This document shows, piece by piece, positions 1 to 9,009 of a DNA stretch of 50,364 nucleotides (positions are counted from its first letter, which is position 1; each line of letters begins with the position of its first letter). The notes below the pieces were generated by a model that saw only the letters and a program-made list of their open reading frames with translations, had not been told where the DNA came from and made no database searches. The DNA comes from an uncultured Clostridium sp. (GTDB lineage: Bacteria > Bacillota > Clostridia > TANB77 > CAG-508). Made by a program: the position numbers and the translations under genes. The stretch is from positions 1 through 50,364 of the forward strand of contig CANSOY010000006.1 in assembly GCA_947648765.1 (NCBI GenBank), in the 5' to 3' direction.

Positions 1-223
1 CAATTTTTTGGTACTCTTCTGCAACTTGTTTCACAAACGTTTCGATTTCTTCACTATTTCTAAGATCTACTTTTCTCATTTCAATCGTTTCAATTTTTTG
101 CAATTCTTTTGCTTCTTGTTCAGAGTGAAAATAGCTACCAATTACTTGATTTTCTTTTGCTAGTTCTAGTGCAAGTTCTCTTCCGATTCCACTCGATGCA
201 CCGGTAATGATTATATTTTTCAT
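1..223 (-). CDS. SDR-family oxidoreductase, N-terminal part (runs off window)
   Basis: Partial gene: the start codon is at 223 and the reading frame leaves the window at position 1 without a stop. The first residues are MKNIIITGASSGIGRELA, the TGxxxGIG dinucleotide-binding motif of short-chain dehydrogenases/reductases, on a Rossmann beta-alpha-beta start. About 74 residues are visible, including a region KVDLRNSEEIETFV typical of the D-box strand that contacts the adenine. Substrate cannot be told, because the catalytic YxxxK lies outside the window. It is upstream of nothing visible; the tRNA cluster is behind it on the same strand. Confidence 0.85.
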   Translation of the reverse strand, partial: MKNIIITGASSGIGRELALELAKENQVIGSYFHSEQEAKELQKIETIEMRKVDLRNSEEIETFVKQVAEEYQKI

Positions 224-291
224 ACTTTCTCCTATAAAGCCAAAAATAAAGCCAATAATTAAGAGATACCCTCAAAACTATTGACCTTCCT

Positions 292-367
292 TGGAGCCAC
301 TTGTCCGACTTGAACGGACGACCTACTGATTACAAATCAGTTGCTCTACCAACTGAGCTAAAGTGGC
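292..367 (-). tRNA. tRNA-Thr (UGU)
   Basis: Read on the minus strand, the 76 nt fold as a cloverleaf with a 7-bp acceptor stem (GCCACTT with AAGTGGC), an encoded 3' CCA, a D-arm AGCTCAGTTGG, and anticodon loop TTTGTAA, giving anticodon TGT (Thr). It is the last of a three-tRNA cluster with one promoter upstream of tRNA-Lys. Confidence 0.95.
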
Positions 368-373
368 ATTATC

Positions 374-448
374 TGGTGACCCCTACGGGAATCGAACCCA
401 TGTCTCCGCCGTGAAAGGGCGATGTCTTAACCGCTTGACCAAGGGGCC
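374..448 (-). tRNA. tRNA-Glu (UUC)
   Basis: Minus-strand cloverleaf of 75 nt beginning GGCCCCTTGGTC, with anticodon loop CTTTCAC (anticodon TTC), T-arm GGGTTCGATTCCC and encoded CCA. Second tRNA of the Lys-Glu-Thr cluster; six bases separate it from tRNA-Thr. Confidence 0.95.
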
Positions 449-491
449 ATAAAATATGGCTAGGATTTAGACTAGTTCTAAATCCTAGTAT

Positions 492-567
492 GGTGAGCCA
501 TCGCGGACTCGAACCGCGGACAACTTGATTAAAAGTCAAGTGCTCTACCACCTGAGCTAATGACCCA
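492..567 (-). tRNA. tRNA-Lys (UUU)
   Basis: Minus-strand cloverleaf of 76 nt beginning GGGTCATTAGCTCAG, anticodon loop CTTTTAA (anticodon TTT), T-arm with GGTTCGAGTCC and encoded CCA. First gene of the three-tRNA cluster. Confidence 0.95.
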
Positions 568-598
568 GATAATGTGTTGAAAACAACAACTGCTAAAT

Positions 599-627
599 AT
601 GATATAACATTTTGCTTTATTTGTCAA
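599..627 (-). promoter_or_regulatory. Promoter of the tRNA Lys-Glu-Thr cluster
   Basis: On the minus strand, TTGACA (622-627) and TATCAT (599-604) are 17 bases apart, a near-consensus sigma-A promoter. Transcription would begin about 25 bases before tRNA-Lys. Confidence 0.75.
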
Positions 628-696
628 TCATTTTTTGAAATTTTATCTTAATTTTCACACATTTTTCGATTACTATGGCTCTTTTTTATGATTTTA

Positions 697-882
697 TTAT
701 TTGTTCAATTCTTTTAGTAATTTTTCTACATCAATTCCATGAACTTGGCATGCTTCTTCTATTGTTTCTGCTTGTGATGCTGGACAACCTAAACAGTGCA
801 TTCCTGCTTCTAATAAAATGTTTGCCTTTTCTGGCTCTTTTTCTAGTAATTCTCTTATTTTTGTTGTTTTTTCAATCTTCAT
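697..882 (-). CDS. DUF1858-type small redox-disulfide protein
   Basis: A 61-residue protein starting MKIEKTTKIRELL. The motif AGMHCLGCPASQ followed by ETIEEACQVHGID is the signature of the DUF1858 family (hybrid-cluster-protein-associated redox disulfide domain), with the two cysteines as CLGC. I place the start at 882, because AAAAAAGGAGGTCAG sits just before it; an upstream in-frame ATG at 912 lies before this ribosome binding site. The family is thought to be redox-active, but its substrate is unknown and neighbours give no clue. Single gene, divergent from the secretion operon. Confidence 0.85.
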   Translation of the reverse strand: MKIEKTTKIRELLEKEPEKANILLEAGMHCLGCPASQAETIEEACQVHGIDVEKLLKELNK

Positions 883-939
883 AAACTGACCTCCTTTTTT
901 ACCTTTTTTCATATTTTATCATATTTTTTCAAAAAAGTA

Positions 940-968
940 TAGACAAAATTATGGGACTGGTATATAAT
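940..968 (+). promoter_or_regulatory. Promoter of the virD4-prgI operon
   Basis: TAGACA (940-945) and TATAAT (963-968) with a 17-base spacer, a strong sigma-A type promoter. The expected transcript start near 975 is downstream of the ATG at 951, so that ATG cannot be the start of the first gene. Confidence 0.8.
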
Positions 969-989
969 GGAAATTACTGGAAGGAGGAA

Positions 990-1142
990 TTGTTATTTAT
1001 TATTATTTTATTCTTACTACTATTTCTTTTTAATTTATTTTATGTTTTGTATTTCGTATATCTTTACTTCTATTTAGTAACATTCCATCATCAACAAGGT
1101 GCGAAATTGGATCTAAAAGCAAAACTCTCAAAAAGAAGGTGA
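990..1142 (+). CDS. Small single-span membrane protein, first gene of the secretion operon
   Basis: About 50 residues: a very hydrophobic, Leu/Phe/Tyr-rich segment (residues 2-30) followed by a basic tail ending KLSKRR. The in-frame ATG at 951 precedes the predicted transcript start, so I choose TTG at 990, just after AAGGAGG (981-987); the spacing is unusually short and an ATT start at 999 is an alternative. Its TGA overlaps the GTG start of the VirD4-like gene as GTGA, which implies translational coupling and supports the small gene being real. Function unknown; position suggests an accessory or coupling role in the secretion system. Confidence 0.5.
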   Translation: MLFIIILFLLLFLFNLFYVLYFVYLYFYLVTFHHQQGAKLDLKAKLSKRR

Positions 1143-2812
1143 TTTTATCAAATTACCCATACATTTTATACTATATACCTTTTATGATTTATCTTTTACT
1201 GTTTTGGCCAATTTATACACAAACAGATATTGTTATCGATTTAGGTTTTAAGTCTTTTCCCATTAGTGAAAGTTCCCCCGAAATCTGGAATATCCTAAAA
1301 CTATTCTCTTTTGTCTTAGCATTTTTATCAAATTTAGTTTTCTCTGTTCAATTTTCAAGTTACTTTCCCAAAAAGGATTCTCAAAGCCCCTCACTTTTCA
1401 ATTCAGAAACAAATCACATGAATTCAATTTCTCATTTTTTGATTGGAACAAATATGCAAAACAAGCCCATTTTTCTATCCGAAAAAAGTTTATACCAAAA
1501 TATGCTCATTACAGGAACCATTGGAACTGGAAAAACAAGTAGTGCCATGTATCCTTTTACAAAACAATTGCTGGCTTCTCCCCAAAAATTGAGTATGCTT
1601 ATTTTAGATGTAAAAGGTAATTATTATAAACAAGTTTTAGCATTTGCACAGGAAGCAAACCGATTAGACGATATTGTTGTATTAGAAGTAGGCGGTTTCT
1701 ACAAATATAACCCCTTAAATAAGCCCCGTCTATCTGCCTCTGTTTTAGCAAATCGCTTAAAAACAATTTTATTACTTTTTTCCGAAGAAAATGGAGAAAG
1801 TTATTGGCTTGACAAAGCAGAAAATATTTTATGCGAATGTATTAAACTCTGTCGTATTTACAATAATGGGTACGTTAATTTTGAAGAAATCCATAAATTA
1901 GTAACCATCCCTGACTATTATCTCGAAAAATTTTCTATTTTTCGTAATCTTCTTCAAACAAATCGCCTGTCTTATGAGGAGTCTTACAATTTATTAACCG
2001 CGATTCAATTTTTCCAAAATGAATATTCCCTTTTAGATGACCGTACGATTTCTATTCTAAAATCAGAGGTTACAAGAATTACGAGTGCATTTTTGTCTGA
2101 TTATCGCATTCGTGAAACTTTTAGTCCCCCTCGTGAAGAAGAAAACTTAAATAGTATGTTGGATCTTATGCAATCTGGAAAAATCCTTGTATTGAATATG
2201 AATTTAGCAGAATATCAAAATTTATCTAAAATAATAGCCGCTTACTTAAAAATGGATTTTCAAACGGATGTTATGCTACGCTTAACCAATCCGTCCCTCC
2301 TAAAGCCTGTCGTCTTTATTTCAGACGAATATCATGAATACGCCACTGTATCAGACGCATCCTTTTTTGCCCAAAGCAGAGAAGCAAAATGTATTAACAT
2401 TGTAGCAACCCAAAGTTACACCTCTCTCATTCATTCCCTCAAAAGTGAGTCTGCCGCGAAAGTAATTCTACAAAGTTTAACGAATAAACTTTGGTTTCGC
2501 AATGATGACATCACAACCGTGGAGTCTGCACAAAAACAAATTGGGCAAGAAGAAAAAGAAAAAACGTCAAAATCAATTTCAGAAAATGCCAAACAAACTT
2601 CTTTCAGTCGAATATCAAATGTACTAATCTCACGAGATGCAACTATCTCTGAAAGTTTTAATACTTATACACAAAAAGATTTTATTTTTGATACGAATTT
2701 TTTTACGCAAAAATTAGAAAATTTTTCTTGCGTAGCATTTTTGTCCGATGGAGAAAAAATTCTCCCCCCTTCTAAATTGAAAATGCTACCCTATTTTTTG
2801 AAAGGATCTTAA
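1139..2812 (+). CDS. VirD4/TraG-like coupling ATPase
   Basis: 557 residues with two hydrophobic segments near the N terminus (about 5-25 and 48-70), then a cytoplasmic P-loop ATPase domain. Walker A is TGTIGTGKTSS (about residue 125), Walker B is VVFISDEYHEYA (about 390), followed by NIVATQSYTSLI, the sensor strand typical of VirD4/TraG proteins. VirD4 proteins are hexameric inner-membrane motors that hand substrates to a type IV secretion channel. The start is GTG at 1139, overlapping the preceding stop. Next in the operon are a pilin-like gene, a VirB6-like gene and prgI. No relaxase is in the window, so the substrate is unknown and need not be DNA. Confidence 0.85.
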   Translation: MILSNYPYILYYIPFMIYLLLFWPIYTQTDIVIDLGFKSFPISESSPEIWNILKLFSFVLAFLSNLVFSVQFSSYFPKKDSQSPSLFNSETNHMNSISHFLIGTNMQNKPIFLSEKSLYQNMLITGTIGTGKTSSAMYPFTKQLLASPQKLSMLILDVKGNYYKQVLAFAQEANRLDDIVVLEVGGFYKYNPLNKPRLSASVLANRLKTILLLFSEENGESYWLDKAENILCECIKLCRIYNNGYVNFEEIHKLVTIPDYYLEKFSIFRNLLQTNRLSYEESYNLLTAIQFFQNEYSLLDDRTISILKSEVTRITSAFLSDYRIRETFSPPREEENLNSMLDLMQSGKILVLNMNLAEYQNLSKIIAAYLKMDFQTDVMLRLTNPSLLKPVVFISDEYHEYATVSDASFFAQSREAKCINIVATQSYTSLIHSLKSESAAKVILQSLTNKLWFRNDDITTVESAQKQIGQEEKEKTSKSISENAKQTSFSRISNVLISRDATISESFNTYTQKDFIFDTNFFTQKLENFSCVAFLSDGEKILPPSKLKMLPYFLKGS

Positions 2813-2813
2813 T

Positions 2814-3149
2814 ATGTTAAAGCAAAAATATGCCATTTATCGTCTTTGTATTGTTTTATTTCTTTGTATTTATTTTTTGTTCTTTTTTCCTGTAGCGAGT
2901 TTTGCCGCAGATCCAAAACTTGTTACCAAATTAACAAAAGCATTCGAGAAAATAGAAAGTTGGATTATTAAGTTAGCAACACCTGCTGCAGCCGTTGCTG
3001 TTGGCACGGGAGTTTTTATGAAAAAATTTAGTTTTGGTGATGAAAATAAAATTGCAACTGGAAAGAAAATCATTCGTGGTTCTCTTTTCTCCTATGCTTT
3101 TATTCTTGCAATCGATTTAATTCTATCTGCCATCCAGAGTTTGATTTAG
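2814..3149 (+). CDS. VirB2/TrbC-like pilin or small channel subunit
   Basis: 111 residues. The N terminus has a signal-peptide-like segment (residues 10-32, ending PVASFAA, a plausible signal peptidase site), then a short helix and two hydrophobic stretches: LATPAAAVAVGTGVF (about 55-70) and the C-terminal SYAFILAIDLILSAI. This arrangement matches VirB2/TrbC-type pilins of type IV secretion systems, small proteins with a cleaved signal and two membrane helices. It starts one base after the VirD4-like gene and ends at TAG eight bases before the next gene. Assignment is from architecture and context rather than a diagnostic motif. Confidence 0.65.
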   Translation: MLKQKYAIYRLCIVLFLCIYFLFFFPVASFAADPKLVTKLTKAFEKIESWIIKLATPAAAVAVGTGVFMKKFSFGDENKIATGKKIIRGSLFSYAFILAIDLILSAIQSLI

Positions 3150-3156
3150 GTTTGTT

Positions 3157-4044
3157 ATGGAACAAAACGCTGAATCAATTTCTCAAACCATTATCGATAC
3201 CATCAACACTATTTTCTCGTCGCTTTTTTCATCCATCGATAATTCTCTGTACGATACATTAAATAACTTGGCATTCCTGTCAGAAGATTTATTGGAAAAT
3301 TCCTTTTTTACAAACTTCTTTCACGCTTCGAGCAGTAATAATATTCTGCTCGTCGCAAATTCTTTGCTCATTGGTTTTTCGCTTTATTATTGTATTCGAT
3401 TACTTTTTTCTTATTTAATCGGAAATCCCATTGAGCACCCCTATTCTTTTTTAATAAAATTATTATTATATGGAATTTGTATGAACCAATCTTTATTTTT
3501 CTGTAAGGAATGCCTAAATCTAAATTATTTGTTATCTTCTTCCATTTTGGAAATTGGAGAAAATATATTAGGAAAAGACATTAATTTTAATACCTTAATT
3601 AACCAATTGAATACGGTTATTTCTGTTGACACAAATTCTTTGAATGTCTTTTCCTTTGATGGAATTATTCGAAGCTTCTCTTCGGTCAGTTTACTTAATC
3701 TTATTTTAAGTTATTCTTTACGTTATATTATGGTACAACTTTTTGTTTTTTTATGTCCATTTGCTTTTTTAACATTACTAAATAAATCTACATCCCATTT
3801 TTTCTATTCTTGGCTGCGCATTTTTTCCTCTCTCTTATTACTCCAAGATTTAATTGCTTTTATTTTAGTTTTGTTATTTTCTATCCCAATTTCCAATCAC
3901 AATATTTTTTCAAAATTGTATGTGATTGGTTGCCTTTATGCACTCATTCGTTCGAATCATTATCTGCAATCTCTGATTGGTGGAATTAACACCAATGTTT
4001 CTGTGCATATGCAAAACTTGAAAAATTCATTGAAACCAAATTAA
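3157..4044 (+). CDS. VirB6/TrbL-like polytopic membrane protein
   Basis: 295 residues with a soluble, Ser/Thr/Asn-rich N terminus (about 1-60) and five to six hydrophobic segments, for example residues 65-88, 97-112, 175-190, 192-210, 220-250 and 255-270. The size, topology and place between the pilin-like gene and prgI fit the VirB6/TrbL component, the polytopic inner-membrane subunit of the channel. There are no conserved catalytic motifs. TAA stop, then AGAGGAG leads into prgI. Confidence 0.65.
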   Translation: MEQNAESISQTIIDTINTIFSSLFSSIDNSLYDTLNNLAFLSEDLLENSFFTNFFHASSSNNILLVANSLLIGFSLYYCIRLLFSYLIGNPIEHPYSFLIKLLLYGICMNQSLFFCKECLNLNYLLSSSILEIGENILGKDINFNTLINQLNTVISVDTNSLNVFSFDGIIRSFSSVSLLNLILSYSLRYIMVQLFVFLCPFAFLTLLNKSTSHFFYSWLRIFSSLLLLQDLIAFILVLLFSIPISNHNIFSKLYVIGCLYALIRSNHYLQSLIGGINTNVSVHMQNLKNSLKPN

Positions 4045-4056
4045 AGAGGAGAATTT

Positions 4057-4348
4057 ATGAAATTTATTTTTCCACAAAATTATCACTTTCAGGGAAAGAT
4101 TTTAGGTTTTCTCGATTATCGTTCTGCTATTTTATGTGGGATTTTTCGGAGGAATTATTTATCTATTCTTACAATTTTTTCACTTTACATTTTCCTTTAA
4201 TCTAGCCATTTTTATTATATTATTTCTCCCCATTTTCCTTTTTTCTATTGTAGGATTTAATAATGAAAGTTTATCTTATGTCCTTTCTTATATTCTTCTT
4301 TTCTTGTTCCGTCCAAAAGTTTATTATTTTAGAAAGTCGAATGAGTAA
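4057..4348 (+). CDS. prgI: PrgI-family secretion protein, made by a +1 frameshift at CGG
   Basis: The ATG at 4057 follows AGAGGAGAATTT. Frame 0 encodes MKFIFPQNYHFQGKILGF and continues to TTT CGG at 4147-4149, then would stop after 47 residues. The +1 frame from GGA at 4148 continues GGIIYLFLQFF to IVGFNNESLSYV and RPKVYYFRK and ends at TAA. Joined, these give about 97 residues with the PrgI layout: short basic N terminus, two membrane helices, a GFN motif and a C-terminal xPKxY tail. PrgI is a small inner-membrane partner of VirB4 in Gram-positive type IV secretion. Alternative shift positions between 4130 and 4150 also restore the frame, but CGG matches the other four split genes in this window. 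Confidence 0.75.
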
Positions 4349-4363
4349 TTTCTTTGATATTTC

Positions 4364-4392
4364 TTGTAAAAAAGAAAAGAAAATGGTATACT
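4364..4392 (+). promoter_or_regulatory. Promoter of dnaD-dnaI
   Basis: TTGTAA (4364-4369) and TATACT (4387-4392), 17-base spacer, about 40 bases before the dnaD start at 4432. It separates the primosome genes from the secretion operon upstream. Confidence 0.6.
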
Positions 4393-4431
4393 TTTGAATA
4401 GTATCTATTATATTTTGAAAGGAGTTTTTCC

Positions 4432-5403
4432 ATGAGATTAGAACAGGGTGATGCGTCTTTTATTTTTTCAACAATCGAACTACCAGATATCTTTTTTACA
4501 GAATATTTGTCTCAATCTTCTGGAGACCAAATTTAGGTCTATTTATATATTCTTTTCCTTTCAAAGTATGGAAAAGAAATTCGATTAAACGATTTATCCA
4601 AAAAATTAAATTTACCCTTAAAGGTCATTCAAGATGCGATTAAATACTTAGAAGATACTGGACTAATCACGAAGCGAAACACAGGATATATTGTGAATAA
4701 TTTGCAAGAAATCGAATTACATAAATTATATCATCCTAAAACAGCTTTATCGCCAGAACAAATTTTGGAGAATTCTAAAAATAAATATCGTGCAAATGCT
4801 ATAGAAACCATTAGCAATACTTTCTTTAGTGGCGTTATGTCTTCTTCCTGGTATAGCGATATTGACCTTTGGTTCCAAAAATATAACTTTGATGAAGAAG
4901 TTATGATTGCATTGTTTCAATATTGTTTTGATCACTCCGCTCTTCATCACAATTATATTGAAACTGTAGCAAGTGCTTGGGCAAAAAATCAAATAAAAAC
5001 TTTTTCAGATTTAGAAAAATATTATGAGAAACAAGAGAAAATTAATACCATTGCTAAAACCATTAGTAAAAAATTAGGTTTTTCTCGTCAACTTTCTCAA
5101 TATGAACAAGCCTATGTTGAAAAATGGTTAGTAGATTATGGATATTCTTTCGATATTATTGAAATTGCATTAAAGAAAACAACTTCAAAAGCAAATCCAA
5201 ATTTTGATTATATCGACCGAATTTTATCGGATTGGTATGATCATAAATTAAAAACAGCAGATGAAATCCAAAAATATTTAGCAGACATGAAACAAAAATC
5301 CAAAGATGTTGCAAATATGAAAAAGAATACTGCAACGAATTTTAACAATTACGAACAGCGACTTTATGAAAACTTAGACCAATTTTATGCAAACAAGAAA
5401 TAA
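4432..5403 (+). CDS. dnaD: DnaD-like primosomal protein with an in-frame TAG at codon 35
   Basis: The only well-placed ribosome binding site (AAAGGAG) precedes ATG 4432. The frame gives MRLEQGDASFIFSTIELPD up to GDQI, then TAG at 4534-4536, then continues in the same frame VYLYILFLSKYGKEI with a winged-helix (LSKKLNLPLKVIQDAI, about 55-75) and a DnaD C-terminal domain (YNFDEEVMIALFQYCF; later KWLVDYGYSFDIIEIAL and NPNFDYIDRIL). The full frame is 323 residues, the normal size. DnaD remodels origin DNA and helps recruit the helicase loader encoded next. GTG at 4693 could restart translation but has no binding site and would lack most of the N-terminal domain. The TAG may be suppressed, a mutation, or an error. 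Confidence 0.75.
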
Positions 5404-5417
5404 GTTAGGTGATGAAT

Positions 5418-6416
5418 GTGGCAAATGAAAATCTAAAACAATTATTAAGTGAATATGAGAAAAAAAGAGAAAATGCAATTCGTTTAGCAGAACTTCAAAA
5501 GGAAAATTTATATGGGAAAATTCCCCGTCTTGCTGAAATCGATCAAGAAATTAGTCTTTTAACCATTCAGACTTCCAAAGCACTATTACAACAAAAAGAT
5601 GCACCTTTCTTAGATGAATTTCAACGTAAACTTGAAAAATTACGAGCAGAAAAAGAAAAGATTTTTCAAAAAAATAAGATTGAAAAATCTTTTTTCGAAC
5701 CACATTTTTCATGTGAGCATTGTCAAGATACCGGTTATATTACAGATGAAAATTTTCATACTACGATGTGTAATTGCTTGAAACAGCAATTATTTGATTT
5801 AGAATATAACAAAAGCAATGTTTATCAATTAGCTCATCAAAATTTTGAAAATTTTAAGTTTGATTTTTACTCTACTAAAAATAATTCAGAAAAATATCAT
5901 TCCGATTTATCGCCAAGAGAAAATATAAAACTCATTTATGATATTTGTCAAACCTTTTTAGAAGATTTTGATGATCCAACAGAAAAGAATTTATTATTCA
6001 CTGGTAACACTGGTCTTGGAAAAACATTTTTATCAAGTTGTATTGCAAATGAATTATTGAAAAAAGGAAAAACAGTCCTTTACCAGACTGCTCCTATTAT
6101 GCTGGATGAGATTATTAACTCTCGCTTTTCGAAAAATACAAAAGTAGAAAATTTATACGAGCATTTATTAAATGTAGATTTACTCATTATTGACGATTTA
6201 GGTACAGAGTGTATGAACCAAATGAAATTTACAGAATTATTTAATATTATCAATACTCGATTATTAAATCAAAAATCAACGAAAACCATTATTTCTACTA
6301 ATTTAAGTTTGCAAAATTTATATGCAAATTATGACGAAAGAATTGTTTCTCGTCTTGTTGGTTATTATCACATTTGTTATTTTTTCGGAGAAGATATTCG
6401 CTTTCAATTAAATTAA
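5418..6416 (+). CDS. dnaI: DnaI/DnaC-type replicative helicase loader
   Basis: About 332 residues. An N-terminal helical region is followed by a probable zinc site (CEHC near residue 99 and CNC near 118) and an AAA+ ATPase domain with Walker A GNTGLGKTF (about 195) and Walker B LLIIDDLGTE (about 255). This is the layout of DnaI/DnaC helicase loaders, which place DnaB/DnaC helicase on origin DNA. I prefer GTG 5418 as start, with AGGTGA a few bases before it; ATG 5412 and GTG 5409 are in the same frame but overlap that site. Fifteen bases separate it from dnaD, so the two form one operon. Confidence 0.85.
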   Translation: MANENLKQLLSEYEKKRENAIRLAELQKENLYGKIPRLAEIDQEISLLTIQTSKALLQQKDAPFLDEFQRKLEKLRAEKEKIFQKNKIEKSFFEPHFSCEHCQDTGYITDENFHTTMCNCLKQQLFDLEYNKSNVYQLAHQNFENFKFDFYSTKNNSEKYHSDLSPRENIKLIYDICQTFLEDFDDPTEKNLLFTGNTGLGKTFLSSCIANELLKKGKTVLYQTAPIMLDEIINSRFSKNTKVENLYEHLLNVDLLIIDDLGTECMNQMKFTELFNIINTRLLNQKSTKTIISTNLSLQNLYANYDERIVSRLVGYYHICYFFGEDIRFQLN

Positions 6417-6436
6417 GCAAAGAATTTATATACAGA

Positions 6437-6465
6437 AAAGAGATATTAAAAATATCTCTTTTTTT
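6437..6465. terminator. Bidirectional terminator between dnaI and gyrA
   Basis: Eleven-base stem AAAGAGATATT with AATATCTCTTT around a three-base loop, followed by T's on the plus strand and preceded by A's, so it can end both convergent transcripts. Confidence 0.8.
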
Positions 6466-6470
6466 ATGGT

Positions 6471-8918
6471 TTATTCTTCTTCGATTACTTCGTCTTCTTT
6501 TGAAATAATTTCAATGCTTACAACTTTACCGCCATCGTTCGTTCTCATAAGTGTTACACCTTGTGTTGCTCTTCCTAAAATGCTAACTTCTTCTACTTTT
6601 AATCGAATAATGGTTCCTGTATCGGTAATCATCATAACATCGTCATCTGAATTTGCAATACGAATTCCTACAATGTTTCCGGTTTTTGGTGTTATTTTAT
6701 AGGTAATAACGCCTTTTCCACCTCTATTTTGTACACGGTATTCTTCTAATTCTGTTCTCTTTCCGAAACCATTTTCTGTGATGGCAAGTAGGGTTGCTTT
6801 GCTACCAACTACAATGGATTCCATTCCGATAACAGCATCTTGTTCATCTAAACGAATTCCAATGACACCTTGTGCAGATCTTCCTACTGGGCGTACATCT
6901 TTTTCGTCAAATGTGATACATAATCCGCCTTTAGTTACAAGAACTACATTATCTTCTCCGTCAGTTAAACGAACATCAATTAGTTCATCTTCGTCTTTTA
7001 AGGTAATTGCTAATAGTCCTGTTTTTCTTGCAGAATTATATTCACTAAGTGCTGTTTTCTTGATCAATCCACTCTTGGTTGCCATTAACAAGTATTTACC
7101 TTCTGCAAAATTTGAAATCGGAATAACAGCAGATATTTTTTCTCCATTATCCAAACGAAGTAAATTAACAATAGCTGTTCCTTTTGCGGTTCTTCCTGCT
7201 TCTGGAATCTCATATCCTCTTAGACGATATAACTTTCCTTTATTGCTAAAGAATAAAATGGTATCGTGAGTAGATGCTGTAAAGATTTGTTTTACAAAAT
7301 CTTCTTCTCTTGTTGCAATACCAGTAATTCCTTTTCCGCCCCTTCTTTGACTCTTATATGTATCGATTGGCATTCTCTTGATATAGCCAAAATGTGTTAG
7401 GGCTACAACAGTTTGCTCTTCTTTGATTAAATCTTCTACATCGATTTCTCCCTCTGCTGCTACAATTTTTGTCTTTCTTTCATCTCCGTATTTATTTTTA
7501 ATTTCTAATAATTCTTCTTTGATAATTTCAAAAACTAATCTTTCACTATTTAGGATATCTCTTAAATGTGCAATTAGTTTCATTAACTCGTTATATTCTT
7601 CGTCAATCTTCTCACGTTGCAAGCCAGATAGTGTTTTTAATCTCATGTCTAAGATTGCTTGTGCTTGGATATCTGTTAATCCAAAACGTTTCATCAATCT
7701 TTCTTTTGGATCATCATAAGAAGCACGAATAATGGCAATTACTTCATCAATATTATCTAATGCAATTTTTAATCCCTCTAAGATATGTGCTCTTGCTAAT
7801 GCCTTATCTAAGTCGAATTGTGTTCTTCTTAGGATAACAGTTTTACGGTGGTCAATATAATAATCTAAACATTGTCTTAGGGTTAAGATTTTTGGCTCTC
7901 CATTTACAAGTGCTAGCATGATAACACCGAAAGTATCTTGCATTTGCGTATTTTTATATAATTGATTTAATACAACTTGTGCATTGGCATCTCTTTTTAA
8001 TTCGATTACAACACGTACTTTATGTTCACGGTCAGACTCATCTCTTAGATCTGAAATGCCTTCAATTCTTTTCTCTTTTGCTAAGTTTGCAATGTTTTCA
8101 ATTAGTTTTGCTTTATTCACTTGATATGGTAGAGAACTTACAATAATACGTTGTTTTCCACCACTCATTTCTTCAATTTCTGCTTCTGCTCGAACCGTTA
8201 TTTTTCCTCTACCTGTGGTATAGGCTTCTTTGATGCCTTCTCTTCCTAGTATAATACCTTCTGTTGGGAAATCTGGTCCTTTTACAATCTGCATTAGTTG
8301 TTCATCTGTCACTTGGTCTTCATCAATAATCGTTACAATTGCATTGATAATTTCTGCTAAGTTATGTGGTGGAATATTGGTTGCCATTCCAACTGCAATT
8401 CCAGATGAACCATTGATTAACAAGGTTGGAATTTTGGCTGGTAATACCGTTGGTTCTTGCAAACGGTCATCATAGTTTGGCATAAAATCAACTGTATTTT
8501 TTTCAATATCGACTAGCATTTGTTCTGCAATTTTTGCCATTCTTGCTTCTGTATACCTCATGGCAGCTGCTCCATCACCATCGATGGAACCAAAATTTCC
8601 ATGTCCGTCAATTAGTGGATATCGAAGCGAAAATTCTTGTGCCATTCTTACCATTGCATCATATACTGATGAGTCACCATGTGGATGGTATCTTCCTAGT
8701 ACAGAACCTACTGTATTTGCACATTTTCTGTATGGCTTGTCTGAAGTAATTCCATCTTCATACATCGCATACAAAATTCTTCTATGCACTGGTTTTAAGC
8801 CATCTCGAACATCTGGTAATGCACGTGATACAATAACACTCATTGCATAGTCAATATAAGAGGTTTTCATCTCATTTTCGATATCTCTTTCGATAATTTT
8901 TCCGTCTTGTACTTCCAT
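6471..8918 (-). CDS. gyrA: DNA gyrase subunit A
   Basis: 815 residues. The breakage-reunion domain has the active-site tyrosine in AMRYTEARM (about residue 120) and the QRRGGKGI GyrA box (about 525), followed by the six-bladed C-terminal wrapping domain ending in an acidic tail. The length and GyrA box separate it from ParC. It introduces negative supercoils together with GyrB (14722-16647). Unlike the usual gyrB-gyrA order, gyrA here is separated from gyrB by the second secretion operon and an M14 peptidase. It has its own promoter (8957-8985). Confidence 0.97.
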   Translation of the reverse strand: MEVQDGKIIERDIENEMKTSYIDYAMSVIVSRALPDVRDGLKPVHRRILYAMYEDGITSDKPYRKCANTVGSVLGRYHPHGDSSVYDAMVRMAQEFSLRYPLIDGHGNFGSIDGDGAAAMRYTEARMAKIAEQMLVDIEKNTVDFMPNYDDRLQEPTVLPAKIPTLLINGSSGIAVGMATNIPPHNLAEIINAIVTIIDEDQVTDEQLMQIVKGPDFPTEGIILGREGIKEAYTTGRGKITVRAEAEIEEMSGGKQRIIVSSLPYQVNKAKLIENIANLAKEKRIEGISDLRDESDREHKVRVVIELKRDANAQVVLNQLYKNTQMQDTFGVIMLALVNGEPKILTLRQCLDYYIDHRKTVILRRTQFDLDKALARAHILEGLKIALDNIDEVIAIIRASYDDPKERLMKRFGLTDIQAQAILDMRLKTLSGLQREKIDEEYNELMKLIAHLRDILNSERLVFEIIKEELLEIKNKYGDERKTKIVAAEGEIDVEDLIKEEQTVVALTHFGYIKRMPIDTYKSQRRGGKGITGIATREEDFVKQIFTASTHDTILFFSNKGKLYRLRGYEIPEAGRTAKGTAIVNLLRLDNGEKISAVIPISNFAEGKYLLMATKSGLIKKTALSEYNSARKTGLLAITLKDEDELIDVRLTDGEDNVVLVTKGGLCITFDEKDVRPVGRSAQGVIGIRLDEQDAVIGMESIVVGSKATLLAITENGFGKRTELEEYRVQNRGGKGVITYKITPKTGNIVGIRIANSDDDVMMITDTGTIIRLKVEEVSILGRATQGVTLMRTNDGGKVVSIEIISKEDEVIEEE

Positions 8919-8956
8919 ATTAACCTTTCCTCTTTCTTATTGTTTTTACAAGGTTT

Positions 8957-8985
8957 ATTATACTAAAAAGCACAAAATAAAGCAA
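8957..8985 (-). promoter_or_regulatory. gyrA promoter
   Basis: Minus strand: TTGCTT (8980-8985), 17-base spacer, TATAAT (8957-8962), about 40 bases before the gyrA start. Confidence 0.7.
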
Positions 8986-9009
8986 GGAAAAATGATGTTT
9001 TTTTCTTAG

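Noticed and set aside
4693-5403. dnaD starting at GTG 4693
   Set aside because: No ribosome binding site, and it would lose most of the N-terminal domain that is preserved upstream in the same frame.
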